Source: Paraburkholderia fungorum
GTDB lineage: Bacteria > Pseudomonadota > Gammaproteobacteria > Burkholderiales > Burkholderiaceae
Length of the DNA: 64,000 bases
Direction: 5' to 3'
Assembly: GCF_900099835.1 (NCBI RefSeq)
Contig: NZ_FNKP01000002.1
Span: 310,001 to 374,000, forward strand
Below, piece after piece: positions 24,369 to 33,525 of this stretch. Under the pieces are notes generated by a model that ran no database searches, was not told the origin of the DNA, and saw nothing but the letters and a program-made list of their open reading frames with translations. Numbering within the stretch: the stretch's first letter is position 1; each line of letters opens with the position of its first letter. A program made the translations under genes and the position numbers.

Positions 24369-25391
24369 ATGAAGACCGTCATTTGCGAACAACCCGGCCG
24401 GCTGGCCGTTGCCGAGCGCGCGATGCCGAGCGCCGGTCCCGACGACGTGCTGATCCGCATCAAGCGGGTCGGCGTTTGCGGCACCGATCTGCACATCTTC
24501 ACAGGCAATCAGCCGTACCTCGCTTATCCGCGCGTGATGGGCCATGAACTGGCCGGCATCGTCGAAGCCGCGCCGGAGGGCGCGCGCGTGAAGGCGGGCG
24601 ACCAGGTGTATGTGATGCCGTATCTGTCGTGCGGGCACTGCATTGCCTGCCGCAAGGGCAAGAGCAACTGCTGCATGAACATTCGCGTGCTGGGCGTCCA
24701 TACCGACGGCGGGATGGCCGAATATCTGGCGGTGCCGCAAGACTTCGTCTTCAGCGCCGCAGGCGTCACGCTCGACGAGGCCGCGATGATCGAGTTCCTC
24801 GCGATCGGCGCGCACGCGGTTCGCCGCGCGGACGTGCAGTCCGGTGAGCGCGTGCTGGTCGTCGGCGCCGGGCCGATCGGGATGGCCGCGATCATCTTCG
24901 CGAAGCTGCGCGGCGCGGAGGTCAGCGTGCTCGATGGCCGGTCCGACCGGCTCGCGGTATGCGCGAACGCGTTGCACGCGGATCACACGGTGCTGCTCGA
25001 CACCACCGCCGCAGGAACCGATGCGGCGCAACTCGCAAGCCTGACCAACAACGAGTTTTTCGACGCGGTGTTCGACGCAACGGGCAACGTCAAGGCGATG
25101 GAGCGCGGTCTGCAGTTCGTCGCGCACGGCGGCAAGTACATCCTGATCTCGATCGTCAGTGACCGCATTTCATTCGCCGACCCCGAATTTCACAAGCGCG
25201 AAACGACCTTGCTGGCGAGTCGCAATGCGACGGTCGCCGATTTCGAAACCGTGCTGGATGCGATGCGCGCGGGCAAGATCCCGACCGCCGCGCTGAACAC
25301 GCACGTACTCGAACTCGGCAATCTGCCGGCCGAATTCCCACGTCTTCTCGATCCGGAAGCGGGCGTCATCAAGGCGCTCGTCGCGTGCTGA
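24369..25391 (+). CDS. Zinc-dependent alcohol dehydrogenase, probable L-galactonate 5-dehydrogenase
   Basis: A 340-residue medium-chain dehydrogenase. ATG 24369 (MKTVICEQPGRLAVAERAMP) is used; the frame upstream is not protein-like. Catalytic zinc residues are in GVCGTDLHIF and MGHELAG. The structural zinc cysteines are in SCGHCIACRKGKSNCC. NAD is bound by VLVVGAGPIGMAA. In E. coli the related LgoD (YjjN) oxidises L-galactonate to D-tagaturonate. The next gene encodes a tagaturonate reductase type enzyme and a later one an altronate dehydratase, so context supports this assignment over L-threonine or sorbitol dehydrogenase. The stop overlaps the upstream region of the next gene by a few bases, indicating one transcript. 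Confidence 0.85.
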   Translation: MKTVICEQPGRLAVAERAMPSAGPDDVLIRIKRVGVCGTDLHIFTGNQPYLAYPRVMGHELAGIVEAAPEGARVKAGDQVYVMPYLSCGHCIACRKGKSNCCMNIRVLGVHTDGGMAEYLAVPQDFVFSAAGVTLDEAAMIEFLAIGAHAVRRADVQSGERVLVVGAGPIGMAAIIFAKLRGAEVSVLDGRSDRLAVCANALHADHTVLLDTTAAGTDAAQLASLTNNEFFDAVFDATGNVKAMERGLQFVAHGGKYILISIVSDRISFADPEFHKRETTLLASRNATVADFETVLDAMRAGKIPTAALNTHVLELGNLPAEFPRLLDPEAGVIKALVAC

Positions 25392-25408
25392 GCGAGGAGA
25401 AAAGAGCG

Positions 25409-26530
25409 ATGACGACGGGCAACCCGATTCTCCAGTTCGGCACGAGCCGCTTTCTGCAGGCGCACGCCGACCTGTTCGTCTCCGAAGCGCTCGCGGCCGG
25501 CCGCGCACTCGGACACGTGACGGTCGTGCAGACCACGGCCAACCCGGAAAGCGTCGCGCGTATCGCGGCTCTGCGCGAGTCGAGCCATTACGACGTGCGG
25601 ATTCGCGGCGTGCGCCGCAAAGAGGTGATCGACACGACGACGCAATGTCATGCGATCAGCGAGGCGCTGAACGCCGACAGCGACTGGCCGATGGTCGTCG
25701 AACGCTTTGCACGCCACGCGCGCACGGTGATCTCGAACACTGGCGACCGCGGCTACGAGTGTTTCGCCGACGACACCGCCGAGTTGCTGCAAGACGCAGC
25801 GCGGGTGCCGCGCGGCTTCGCGGCGAAGCTCGTGGTGCTACTGCACGCACGCTTCGACGCCGGAGCCGCGCCGCTGACACTCATGCCATGCGAACTCGTA
25901 TCGCGTAACGGCGATACGTTGCGCGCGCTCGTGGCTCAACTTGCGCGTGACTGGCGAACCAGTCCCGCGTTTGTCGGCTATATCGAGCACACGTGCGTCT
26001 GGGTGAATTCGCTGGTGGATCGCATCGTGTCCGAGCCGATTCAACCGATTGGCGCTCACGCCGAGCCTTACGCGTTGTGGGCGATCGAGCGGCGCGCGGG
26101 CATGGTGTTGCCGTGCGAGCACGAAGCGATGATCGTCACCGACGACCTGCCGCGCTACGAGCGCCTGAAGCTGCTTCTGCTGAATCTCGGCCACACCTGG
26201 CTCGCCGAGCGCTGGCAGGCCGATGCCCGCGCGGCGGACGAAAACGTAGTGCATGCGATGCGCGATCCGGTGCTGCGCGACGGTCTCGAAACGCTTTGGC
26301 GCGACGAGGTACTGCCGGTCTTCGATGCGCTCGGCCACGGCAACGAAGCACGCGCATATCTCGACGACGTACGCGAGCGCTTCGAAAACCCGTTCCTCGA
26401 TCATCGACTCGCCGATATCGCCCGCAATCATGAGCAGAAGAAAGAGCGGCGCTTCAGGCCGGTGATCGAGCTGGCGCGAGAACTGGGGCTGGCCATCGCG
26501 CAGCCGCGGCTCAAGGCGGCGCTCGGCTGA
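25409..26530 (+). CDS. Tagaturonate reductase-like protein, mannitol dehydrogenase family
   Basis: A 373-residue member of the polyol/mannitol dehydrogenase family, expected to reduce D-tagaturonate to D-altronate with NADH. ATG 25409 (MTTGNPILQFGTSRFLQAHA) is preceded by GAGGAG. The N-terminal LQFGTSRFLQAHADLF is the family's modified Rossmann start. The middle block NTGDRGYE and the LMPCELVSRNG motif carry typical catalytic-domain features, and LLLNLGHTWLAE lies in the helical C-terminal domain. It is shorter than E. coli UxaB (about 480 residues), so a specificity shift, for instance to mannonate-type substrates, is possible. It sits 17 bp after the L-galactonate dehydrogenase gene. Confidence 0.82.
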   Translation: MTTGNPILQFGTSRFLQAHADLFVSEALAAGRALGHVTVVQTTANPESVARIAALRESSHYDVRIRGVRRKEVIDTTTQCHAISEALNADSDWPMVVERFARHARTVISNTGDRGYECFADDTAELLQDAARVPRGFAAKLVVLLHARFDAGAAPLTLMPCELVSRNGDTLRALVAQLARDWRTSPAFVGYIEHTCVWVNSLVDRIVSEPIQPIGAHAEPYALWAIERRAGMVLPCEHEAMIVTDDLPRYERLKLLLLNLGHTWLAERWQADARAADENVVHAMRDPVLRDGLETLWRDEVLPVFDALGHGNEARAYLDDVRERFENPFLDHRLADIARNHEQKKERRFRPVIELARELGLAIAQPRLKAALG

Positions 26531-26620
26531 CACGAAGCGGTGCCACGGAGTCCGCCTGCCAGGCATCGGGCTGGACCGATACATCAATACGACAGATGCC
26601 GGAAACGGAGGAGACGAGTG

Positions 26621-27907
26621 ATGCGCAAGATGCGTTGGGTGGTGATCTTTCTGTGCTTTCTGGCTATCGCGGTGAATTACATCGATCGTGCGAATCTCGC
26701 GGTCGCCGCGCCGCAGATCGAAAAAGCGCTGGGCATCGGGCCAGCCGAAATGGGCTTCATCCTGAGCGGCTTTTTCTGGACCTACGCGTTGATGCAGATG
26801 CCGTTCGGCTGGTTCGTCGATCGCGTCGGCGCGCGTATCGCGTTGCCGCTAGCGGTCGGCTGGTGGTCCGTGTTCACCGCGATGACCGCGGTGACCAGCA
26901 GCGTCGCCGGGATGTTCGGCTGCCGGCTGCTGCTGGGCGTCGGCGAGGCGGGCGCGTATCCGTCTTGCACGAAGCTTGTGAGTCAGTGGTTCCCTGTCAA
27001 GGAGCGCGCGATTGCGACCAGCATTTTCGATAGCGGTTCGCGCGTCGGCTCCGCCCTGTCGATTCCAGTCGTCGCGCTGATCATCAGCTCGGTCGGGTGG
27101 AAAGCGGCGTTCGTCGTGACCGGCCTGCTTGGCCTCGTGTGGATTCTCGGCTGGTTCGTGATTTACCGGAACCCGCAGCCCGTCGAGCCGAATAGCGCGA
27201 CAGCCGCCGCAGCCGCGTCACGCGCGAAAGAAGAACGCAATCGCGTGACATGGGGCTCGCTGTTTCGTCACCGCACACTGTGGGGCATGATGCTCGGCTT
27301 CTTTTGCCTGAACTTCGTGATCTATTTCTTCATCACGTGGTTCCCGAGCTATCTCGTGCAGACGCGCGGCTTCTCGCTGAAATCGCTCGGCACGCTCGGG
27401 ATGATCCCGGCACTGATTTCGATACCGGGCGGCTGGCTCGGCGGCTATGTATCGGACGCACTGTTCCGGCGCGGCTGGAGTCTGACGGCTGCCCGCAAGA
27501 CCTGCATGGTCGGCGGCATGCTGTTGTCGTCGGTGATTACATTGTCGGCATTCACGTCGGACATCTACCTGATGCTCGCTTTCTTCGGCATCGCCTACGG
27601 CAGTCTCGCGTTCGCTGCGGCCAGCATCTGGTCGCTGCCGGCCGATGTCGCGCCGACGCCGGACCATGTCGCGTCGATCGGCGGCATTCAGAACTTTGCG
27701 TCGAACCTCGCCGGCATCGTCATCACGACTTTCACCGGTGTGATGGTCGCGATGAGCAAAGGCTCGTTCACGATTCCGCTCGTCGTCGCCGGCGGCTTCT
27801 GCTTTCTCGGCGCGTTCAGCTATCTCGTGATCGTGGGCCGCATCGAGCCGCTGCCGATCGCACCCGATACGGGCAAAGTGCCGGCGCGCGCCGGCTCGGC
27901 GATCTGA
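26621..27907 (+). CDS. MFS sugar-acid transporter (anion:cation symporter family)
   Basis: A 428-residue inner-membrane transporter with about 12 hydrophobic segments. ATG 26621 (MRKMRWVVIFLCFLAIAVNY) follows the ribosome site GGAGGAG. It has the ACS-family opening NYIDRANLAVAAPQIEK, and GWFVDRVGARIAL between TM2 and TM3 matches the MFS A-motif. The polar loop at about 195-215 divides the two halves. This family (GudP, DgoT, ExuT, LgoT) takes up hexonates and hexuronates by proton symport. Position between the tagaturonate reductase and altronate dehydratase genes suggests L-galactonate or a related sugar acid as substrate. Confidence 0.88.
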   Translation: MRKMRWVVIFLCFLAIAVNYIDRANLAVAAPQIEKALGIGPAEMGFILSGFFWTYALMQMPFGWFVDRVGARIALPLAVGWWSVFTAMTAVTSSVAGMFGCRLLLGVGEAGAYPSCTKLVSQWFPVKERAIATSIFDSGSRVGSALSIPVVALIISSVGWKAAFVVTGLLGLVWILGWFVIYRNPQPVEPNSATAAAAASRAKEERNRVTWGSLFRHRTLWGMMLGFFCLNFVIYFFITWFPSYLVQTRGFSLKSLGTLGMIPALISIPGGWLGGYVSDALFRRGWSLTAARKTCMVGGMLLSSVITLSAFTSDIYLMLAFFGIAYGSLAFAAASIWSLPADVAPTPDHVASIGGIQNFASNLAGIVITTFTGVMVAMSKGSFTIPLVVAGGFCFLGAFSYLVIVGRIEPLPIAPDTGKVPARAGSAI

Positions 27908-27944
27908 TGCATCGCCACTCATTCCGACCTTCGAGGCATTTTTC

Positions 27945-29492
27945 ATGTTGACTCAAACTGGCAGCGCGCCCACGGTGATTCGCCTGCATCCGAACGACGA
28001 TGTGATCATCGCGACCCGGCAGTTGATGCCGGGCACGCGTATCGACGCGGAACAACTGGTGGTGACCGGCCTCGTTCCGCCCGGCCACAAGGTCGCGACC
28101 CGCGACATCGCGAAGGGCGAGGCGGTCAAACGTTATAACCAGATCATCGGCGTCGCGCGCGAAGCGATCACGCGTGGGCAGCATGTGCACGTTCACAATC
28201 TCGGCATGTCCGAGTTCGCGCGGGAACATGCGTTTGGCGTCGATACCCATCCGACCGACTACGTAGACGAGCCCGCGCATTTCATGGGCATTCGCCGCGA
28301 TGACGGGCGTGTAGCCACGCGTAATTACATCGGCATCCTGACCAGTGTGAACTGCTCCGCGACAGTCGCGCGTGCAATCGCCGATCACTTCAGACGCGAC
28401 GTGCGTCCCGAAGCGCTGGCCGACTTTCCGAACGTGGACGGCGTCGTCGCACTGACTCACGGGCTCGGCTGCGGGATCGACACGCTGGGTGAGGGCATCG
28501 CCGTGTTGCGTCGCACGCTGGCGGGCTACGCGGTGCATCCGAACTTTGCATCGGTGTTGTTCGTCGGTCTCGGTTGCGAGACGAACCAGATCGACGGCGT
28601 GCTAGACGCTGCCGGCCCGGCCGGCAGCAAGTTGAAACTGCGCAGTTTTACGATTCAGGACAGCGGCGGCACCCGCAAGACGATCGAGCGCGGCATCGAG
28701 ATGGTGAAAGAGATGCTCGCCGATGCAAACGGCGTCCAACGCGAGCCGGTGCCCGCGTCGCATCTGTGCGTCGGCTTGCAGTGCGGCGGCTCTGACGGCT
28801 ATTCGGGGATTTCCGCGAATCCCGCGCTCGGCGCTGCGGTGGACCGGCTGGTGCGGCACGGAGGCACCGCGATTCTTTCGGAAACGCCCGAAATCTACGG
28901 TGCCGAGCACTTGCTGACGCGCCGTGCGGCGAGCCAGGCCGTCGGCGACAAGCTGCTCGCACGAATCCAGTGGTGGCAGGACTATTGCACGCGCAACGGC
29001 GGCGCGCTCGACAACAACCCGTCGGCCGGCAACAAGGCGGGCGGCTTGACGACGATCCTCGAAAAATCGCTCGGCGCGGTGGCGAAGGGCGGCACGACGA
29101 ACCTCGTCGAAGTGTATGAATACGCGCAGCCGATCAATGCCAAAGGCTTCGTGTTCATGGATTCGCCGGGCTACGACCCGGTGTCCGCGACCGGTCAGGT
29201 CGCTTCGGGCGCCAATCTGATCTGCTTCACGACAGGACGAGGCTCCGCCTACGGTTGCGCGCCGTCGCCGTCGCTGAAGCTCGCGACCAACACCGCGCTG
29301 TGGGAACGTCAGGAGGACGATATCGACCTCAACTGCGGCGGCGTTGTCGACGGGACCGCGAGCATCGACGAGCTAGGCGAAGCGATCTTCCGGATGATGC
29401 TCGACTGCGCGTCCGGCACGCGCTCGAAGAGCGAACTGCATGGCTATGGACAAAGCGAATTCGTGCCCTGGCAGGTCGGCGTCGTGACCTGA
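27945..29492 (+). CDS. uxaA: Altronate dehydratase (UxaA/GarD family)
   Basis: A 515-residue iron-dependent sugar-acid dehydratase converting D-altronate to 2-keto-3-deoxygluconate. ATG 27945 has GAGG upstream. The N-terminal SAF domain (TVIRLHPNDDVIIATRQLMP) is fused to the altronase domain with GYVATRNYIGI-like text (GRVATRNYIGILTSVNCSAT), GLGCETNQ and LQCGGSDGYSGISANPALG. The last block carries the Cys and Asp expected at the metal site. Near the C-terminus CFTTGRGSAYGCAPSPSLKL is typical of UxaA. Length matches E. coli UxaA (about 495). It provides the third step after the dehydrogenase and reductase upstream. Galactarate dehydratase is the main alternative, but the context favours altronate. 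Confidence 0.9.
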   Translation: MLTQTGSAPTVIRLHPNDDVIIATRQLMPGTRIDAEQLVVTGLVPPGHKVATRDIAKGEAVKRYNQIIGVAREAITRGQHVHVHNLGMSEFAREHAFGVDTHPTDYVDEPAHFMGIRRDDGRVATRNYIGILTSVNCSATVARAIADHFRRDVRPEALADFPNVDGVVALTHGLGCGIDTLGEGIAVLRRTLAGYAVHPNFASVLFVGLGCETNQIDGVLDAAGPAGSKLKLRSFTIQDSGGTRKTIERGIEMVKEMLADANGVQREPVPASHLCVGLQCGGSDGYSGISANPALGAAVDRLVRHGGTAILSETPEIYGAEHLLTRRAASQAVGDKLLARIQWWQDYCTRNGGALDNNPSAGNKAGGLTTILEKSLGAVAKGGTTNLVEVYEYAQPINAKGFVFMDSPGYDPVSATGQVASGANLICFTTGRGSAYGCAPSPSLKLATNTALWERQEDDIDLNCGGVVDGTASIDELGEAIFRMMLDCASGTRSKSELHGYGQSEFVPWQVGVVT

Positions 29493-29537
29493 GAACGGCA
29501 TGTGCAATAAACGGACAGATAGAACAGGAGAATTGCA

Positions 29538-30773
29538 TTGAAACGCCGCCTTTATTCCGGCCGTGACGTGAACCGCGCGCACAGCATCGACGATCTACGC
29601 GCGATGGCGCGCAGGCGGCTGCCCAATTTCTGTTTCGAGTACGTCGAAGGCGGCGCGGAGGACGAGGCGACGCTGGGCCGCAATCGCAACGTATTCAATG
29701 AAATCGCGTTCCTGCCGCGCACGCTCGTCAATGTCGAACATCGCAACCAGAGCCGGATGCTGTTCGGTCAGCGCATTGCGTCGCCGTTCATGATCGGCCC
29801 GACCGGCTACAGCGGACTGATGTTTCGCGAGGGCGATGTGAAGCTCGCGAGCGCGGCGGCCGCGGCCGGTGTTCCGTTCGTGCTGAGCAACGTGTCGACG
29901 GTTGCGCTGGAGGATGTCGTGCGCCGCGCGGGCGGTCGCGTGTGGATGCAGGTCTACATGTATCGCACGCGTGAGTTCCTCGCGAAACTCGCGCAACGCT
30001 CGCAGGCGGCGGGTATCGAGGCGCTGGTCGTCACGACGGACAGCGCGGTGTTCGGCAAGCGCGAATGGGATCTGCGCAACTACATCAAGCCGCTGATGCT
30101 CGACTGGCGCAATAAATTCGACGTGCTGCGCCATCCGCGCTGGATGAGCAACGTGCTGTGGCCCAGCGGAATGCCGCGCTTCGCGAATCTCGGCGACCTG
30201 TTGCCGCCGGGGCAGAACAGCGTGAAGGGCGCGTCGATCACGTTGGGCCAGCAGCTGGACCCCTCGCTGTCGTGGGACGACATCCGCTGGTTGCGCGATT
30301 TGTGGCCGAACCGGTTGATCGTCAAGGGCGTGCTCGGCGCGCAGGATGCTGTGCGGGCGGTCGAGGCGGGCGTCGACGGGATCGTGCTGTCGAACCACGG
30401 CGGGCGGCAACTGGACGGCGCGGTGTCCGCGATGGACGTGCTGCCGGACGTCGTCGACCAGGTGCGCGGCAGGCTCAGTGTGATGCTCGATGGCGGATTT
30501 CGACGCGGCACGGACATCCTGAAGGCCGTGGCGTTAGGTGCCGATGCGGTGCTGCTCGGCCGGGCGACGACTTACGGTTTAAGTGCTGGTGGCCAGCCCG
30601 GCGCGGCGCGTGCGCTGCAGATTTTGCAAACCGAGGTCGATCGCGCGTTGGGCCTGCTCGGTTGCAGCGACATTGCCGCGCTCGACCGCAGTTATCTGCG
30701 CTGGCCGACGCTGAGTCCGGCGTTTGCGCGCTCGCACGCAGAAGGCGAGCACGACGCCGTATCGCTCGTTTAG
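29538..30773 (+). CDS. FMN-dependent 2-hydroxyacid dehydrogenase (LldD/mandelate dehydrogenase family)
   Basis: A 411-residue flavoenzyme that oxidises an (S)-2-hydroxy acid to the 2-oxo acid. It begins with TTG 29538, since ACAGGAG lies 7 bp upstream and the family N-terminus starts there. FMN and substrate motifs are PFMIGPTGYSG, VTTDSAVFGKRE, IVKGVLGAQDA and the catalytic-base block LSNHGGRQLDG with His287. GGFRRGTDILKAVALGADAV closes the barrel. The substrate could be lactate, mandelate or an aldonate. It sits 45 bp after the altronate dehydratase gene on the same strand, so it belongs to the operon although no such step is needed in the standard L-galactonate pathway. Confidence 0.87.
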   Translation: MKRRLYSGRDVNRAHSIDDLRAMARRRLPNFCFEYVEGGAEDEATLGRNRNVFNEIAFLPRTLVNVEHRNQSRMLFGQRIASPFMIGPTGYSGLMFREGDVKLASAAAAAGVPFVLSNVSTVALEDVVRRAGGRVWMQVYMYRTREFLAKLAQRSQAAGIEALVVTTDSAVFGKREWDLRNYIKPLMLDWRNKFDVLRHPRWMSNVLWPSGMPRFANLGDLLPPGQNSVKGASITLGQQLDPSLSWDDIRWLRDLWPNRLIVKGVLGAQDAVRAVEAGVDGIVLSNHGGRQLDGAVSAMDVLPDVVDQVRGRLSVMLDGGFRRGTDILKAVALGADAVLLGRATTYGLSAGGQPGAARALQILQTEVDRALGLLGCSDIAALDRSYLRWPTLSPAFARSHAEGEHDAVSLV

Positions 30774-30896
30774 TCACGACGAGTCCTTCGATGCAGCAAG
30801 GCGCTGCGGGAAGGACGCGCCGCGCACAGCGTGTCCGTCAGATGCCGGGTTGCGCGATGACGAGCGGCACGCGCTTCCGCAAACAGAAATAACGCT

Positions 30897-32024
30897 TCAG
30901 ACGATACTGTCCAGTGCTTTCGCGAGCCTGGCCACCGCACCTTCAACGTCATGCAGTTTGTCCAGGCCGAATAACCCGATGCGGAAGGTCCTGAAATCGT
31001 CAGGCTCGTCGCACTGAAGCGGAACGCCAGCCGCGATCTGCAAACCGGCGTCAGCGAACTTCTTGCCGGATCGAATTCCGTCATCGTCCGTGTAGCTGAC
31101 GACGACACCCGGCGCCTCGAAACCTTCGGCCGCCACGCTTCTGATGCCGTGTTCCACGAGAAGTGAGCGAACCCGCTTGCCGAGTTCAAGCTGCTCCGCT
31201 CTCACTTTATCGAAGCCATATGCTTCGGTTTCCTTGATGACGTCGCGCAACGTCGCTAGACCGTCCGTTGGCATCGTTGCATGGTAGGCGAAGCCGCCGT
31301 TCTCGTAGGCTTCCATGATCTGCAGCCACTTGCGAAGATCGCAGGCAAAACTGGTGCTGGTGGTATCGTCGATTTTTTTGCGGGCAAGCGGGCTGAGCAT
31401 GACCAACCCACAGCACGGTGACGCGCTCCATCCTTTTTGCGGCGCGCTGATCAGGACGTCAACGCCGCTCGCTTGCATGTCGACCCAGACCGTGCCCGAG
31501 GCTACGCAATCCAGTACAAACATGCCGCCGACGGCGTGCACGGCGTCGGCCACTGCGCGCAAATAGGCGTCGGGGAGCATGATTCCCGATGCGGTTTCGA
31601 CATGCGGAGCGAAGACCAAATCCGGTTTGCTTTCCGTGATCGCGGCGACCACCTCTTCGATCGGCGGCGGTGCATAGGCGGCCTGTCTCCCTGGTTCGAC
31701 GGGGCGGGCTTTCAGCACGATCGATTCGGACGGAATGCCGCCCATGTCGAAAATCTGCGACCAGCGAAAGCTGAACCATCCATTGCGGATCACAAGACAC
31801 TTCCTGTTCGTTGCGAACTGCCGGGCGACGGCTTCCATGCCGAACGTCCCGCTGCCGGGGACGACAATGGCCGAGTTCGCGTTGTAGACCTTTTTCAGCG
31901 AAGCGGAAATATCGCGCATGACGCCCTGGAAGCGCTGCGACATGTGATTGATTGATCGGTCGGTGTAGACGACTGAATATTCGAGAAGTCCATCGGGGTC
32001 GACATCGGGAAGTAAGCCTGGCAT
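30897..32024 (-). CDS. PLP-dependent class V aminotransferase (alanine/serine-glyoxylate type)
   Basis: A 375-residue fold-type I PLP enzyme. ATG 32024 (MPGLLPDVDPDGLLEYSVVY) has GGAGA upstream. The N-terminal VVPGSGTFGMEAVARQF is the phosphate-binding region. MFVLDCVASGTVWVDMQ holds the Asp that contacts the pyridine nitrogen. The Schiff-base lysine is in ISAPQKGWSASPCCG. The family transfers amino groups to glyoxylate or pyruvate; serine, alanine, ureidoglycine or phosphonate substrates are all possible. It faces the sugar-acid operon tail to tail and is divergent from the WYL regulator gene (350 bp between starts). Confidence 0.87.
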   Translation of the reverse strand: MPGLLPDVDPDGLLEYSVVYTDRSINHMSQRFQGVMRDISASLKKVYNANSAIVVPGSGTFGMEAVARQFATNRKCLVIRNGWFSFRWSQIFDMGGIPSESIVLKARPVEPGRQAAYAPPPIEEVVAAITESKPDLVFAPHVETASGIMLPDAYLRAVADAVHAVGGMFVLDCVASGTVWVDMQASGVDVLISAPQKGWSASPCCGLVMLSPLARKKIDDTTSTSFACDLRKWLQIMEAYENGGFAYHATMPTDGLATLRDVIKETEAYGFDKVRAEQLELGKRVRSLLVEHGIRSVAAEGFEAPGVVVSYTDDDGIRSGKKFADAGLQIAAGVPLQCDEPDDFRTFRIGLFGLDKLHDVEGAVARLAKALDSIV

Positions 32025-32374
32025 GTTTGTCTCCGGTTATGGATCCATTTAAGGATTGGAGACATTCTAACGAAACCACCTGGGGCCGATGCAGGACATC
32101 AAGGGCTACTGCTGCGAGCCGCAGCATTCCGGTAACGCGGCTTGAACGAAACACCGATGTAAATTGTTCGATCACATGCCGTCACGGCGCTAGCGTGAGC
32201 CTCACACATCTTCGCCTCAGGCACCTCGCTCGTCACCGTGTGCGCGAGAGGCTGCTGCCGTCAGCAGCGAGCGAATCATCAATACAATGTCCGACTAACC
32301 ACCATCCCCTCACCCGGATCGGAATAACCGACAGCCTCGTCGATTCAATCCGGTGTCGATATCAGGATTCACGT

Positions 32375-33097
32375 ATGTCCCGCTCCGAACGTCTCCTTCA
32401 TCTGCTGCAAGTGCTACGCCGTTATCGCCGTCCCGTAAGCGGTCAAGCTTTGGCCGACGAACTCGGTGTGAGTATCCGCACGCTGTATCGGGACATTGCC
32501 AGTTTGCAGGCGCAAGGGGCAATGATCGAGGGGGAGCCGGGCATTGGCTACGTGATGAAACCGGGTTTCATGCTGCCGCCAATGATGTTCCGCTCAGAAG
32601 AACTCGACGCTCTGGTTCTCGGTATGCGCTGGGTGGCTGATCGCTGCGACAGGACGCTATCGGCCGGTGCGCTGAGCACGCTTGCGAAGATCGCCGCCGT
32701 CCTGCCCGCTGAACTGCGTCGCGAGCTGGAGGAGTCGTCGCTGCTGGTTGGCGCGCCGTTGAAGAGACCTGTCCACACAGTCTCGCCGGACCTTCTACGT
32801 GCTGCAGTCCGGGCAGAGCAAAAGCTGAATATTAGTTACGTGGACGGCAGCGGTATCCACACGCAACGTGTAGTTTGGCCCTTTGCGTTGGTGTATTTCG
32901 ACCAGGCCAGGGTGCTGATGTGCTGGTGCGAGCATCGGGCGGCGTTTCGAAATTTCCGTTCGGACCGGATCTCGGATGTCGAGCAGCTGGATCAGCGTTA
33001 CCCCAAAAGACGCTCGACCCTGCTTCGTGAATGGCGTGCCCTCAATGGTGTAGCCAGTCGCACCATACTGCCAGAAACTGACAGTATCGATCATTAG
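32375..33097 (+). CDS. YafY-family WYL-domain transcriptional regulator
   Basis: A 240-residue regulator: N-terminal DeoR-like helix-turn-helix (MSRSERLLHLLQVLRRYRRP, then SGQALADELGVSIRTLYRDI) and a C-terminal WYL domain. ATG 32375 has AGGA upstream; the long open frame before it is not protein-like. The WYL-domain part here reads NISYVDGSGIHTQRVVWPFA and LMCWCEHRAAFRNFRSDRI, so the W-Y-L trio itself is altered (V-Y-F at the usual site, then W in MCWCEH). It precedes a VOC-fold gene by 32 bp, the common YafY-glyoxalase arrangement, so it probably regulates that gene. Confidence 0.87.
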   Translation: MSRSERLLHLLQVLRRYRRPVSGQALADELGVSIRTLYRDIASLQAQGAMIEGEPGIGYVMKPGFMLPPMMFRSEELDALVLGMRWVADRCDRTLSAGALSTLAKIAAVLPAELRRELEESSLLVGAPLKRPVHTVSPDLLRAAVRAEQKLNISYVDGSGIHTQRVVWPFALVYFDQARVLMCWCEHRAAFRNFRSDRISDVEQLDQRYPKRRSTLLREWRALNGVASRTILPETDSIDH

Positions 33098-33129
33098 ACT
33101 GAGCTTCTTTTTACTGGCGAGGAGCTCAA

Positions 33130-33504
33130 ATGAAGTTTGCATCGGTTCGTATTGTTACGCGGGATCTCGACAGGCTCATCGAGTTCTATCAGAGGCTTTC
33201 CGGCATCGAGGCTGCACGTCCGGCCGACGGCTTTGCCGAATTGCGATTCGAAGGCGCAACGCTGGCGATCTCGTCCGAGCGTCTTGTCGAGCTTTTCAAT
33301 GCCGGTGCTGCCACCGCAGCCGCAAATCACTCTGCGATTCTGGAGCTGGAGGTGGAGGACGTCGACGCAATTTTCGAACGGATGAATGCGTTCGGGACGA
33401 ACATCGCAATGGCCCCGACATTGATGCCGTGGGGTAATCGTTCGCTGTTGCTGCGCGATCCCGATGGGAATCTGGTCAACCTGTTTTCGCGACCCAGGCG
33501 CTGA
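33130..33504 (+). CDS. VOC-fold (glyoxalase/bleomycin resistance-like) protein
   Basis: A 124-residue single-domain VOC protein. ATG 33130 follows GGAG by 5 bp. The two beta-alpha-beta-beta-beta halves are MKFASVRIVTRDLDRLIEFY and, later, HSAILELEVEDVDAIFERM. The closing block RSLLLRDPDGNLVNLFSRP is the usual C-terminal strand with its terminal ligand region. Which metal-binding residues are functional is unclear, so it may bind rather than convert a small molecule. Co-transcribed with the WYL regulator upstream. Confidence 0.85.
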   Translation: MKFASVRIVTRDLDRLIEFYQRLSGIEAARPADGFAELRFEGATLAISSERLVELFNAGAATAAANHSAILELEVEDVDAIFERMNAFGTNIAMAPTLMPWGNRSLLLRDPDGNLVNLFSRPRR

Positions 33505-33525
33505 GGAAAACCGCCGTCACGCCGG

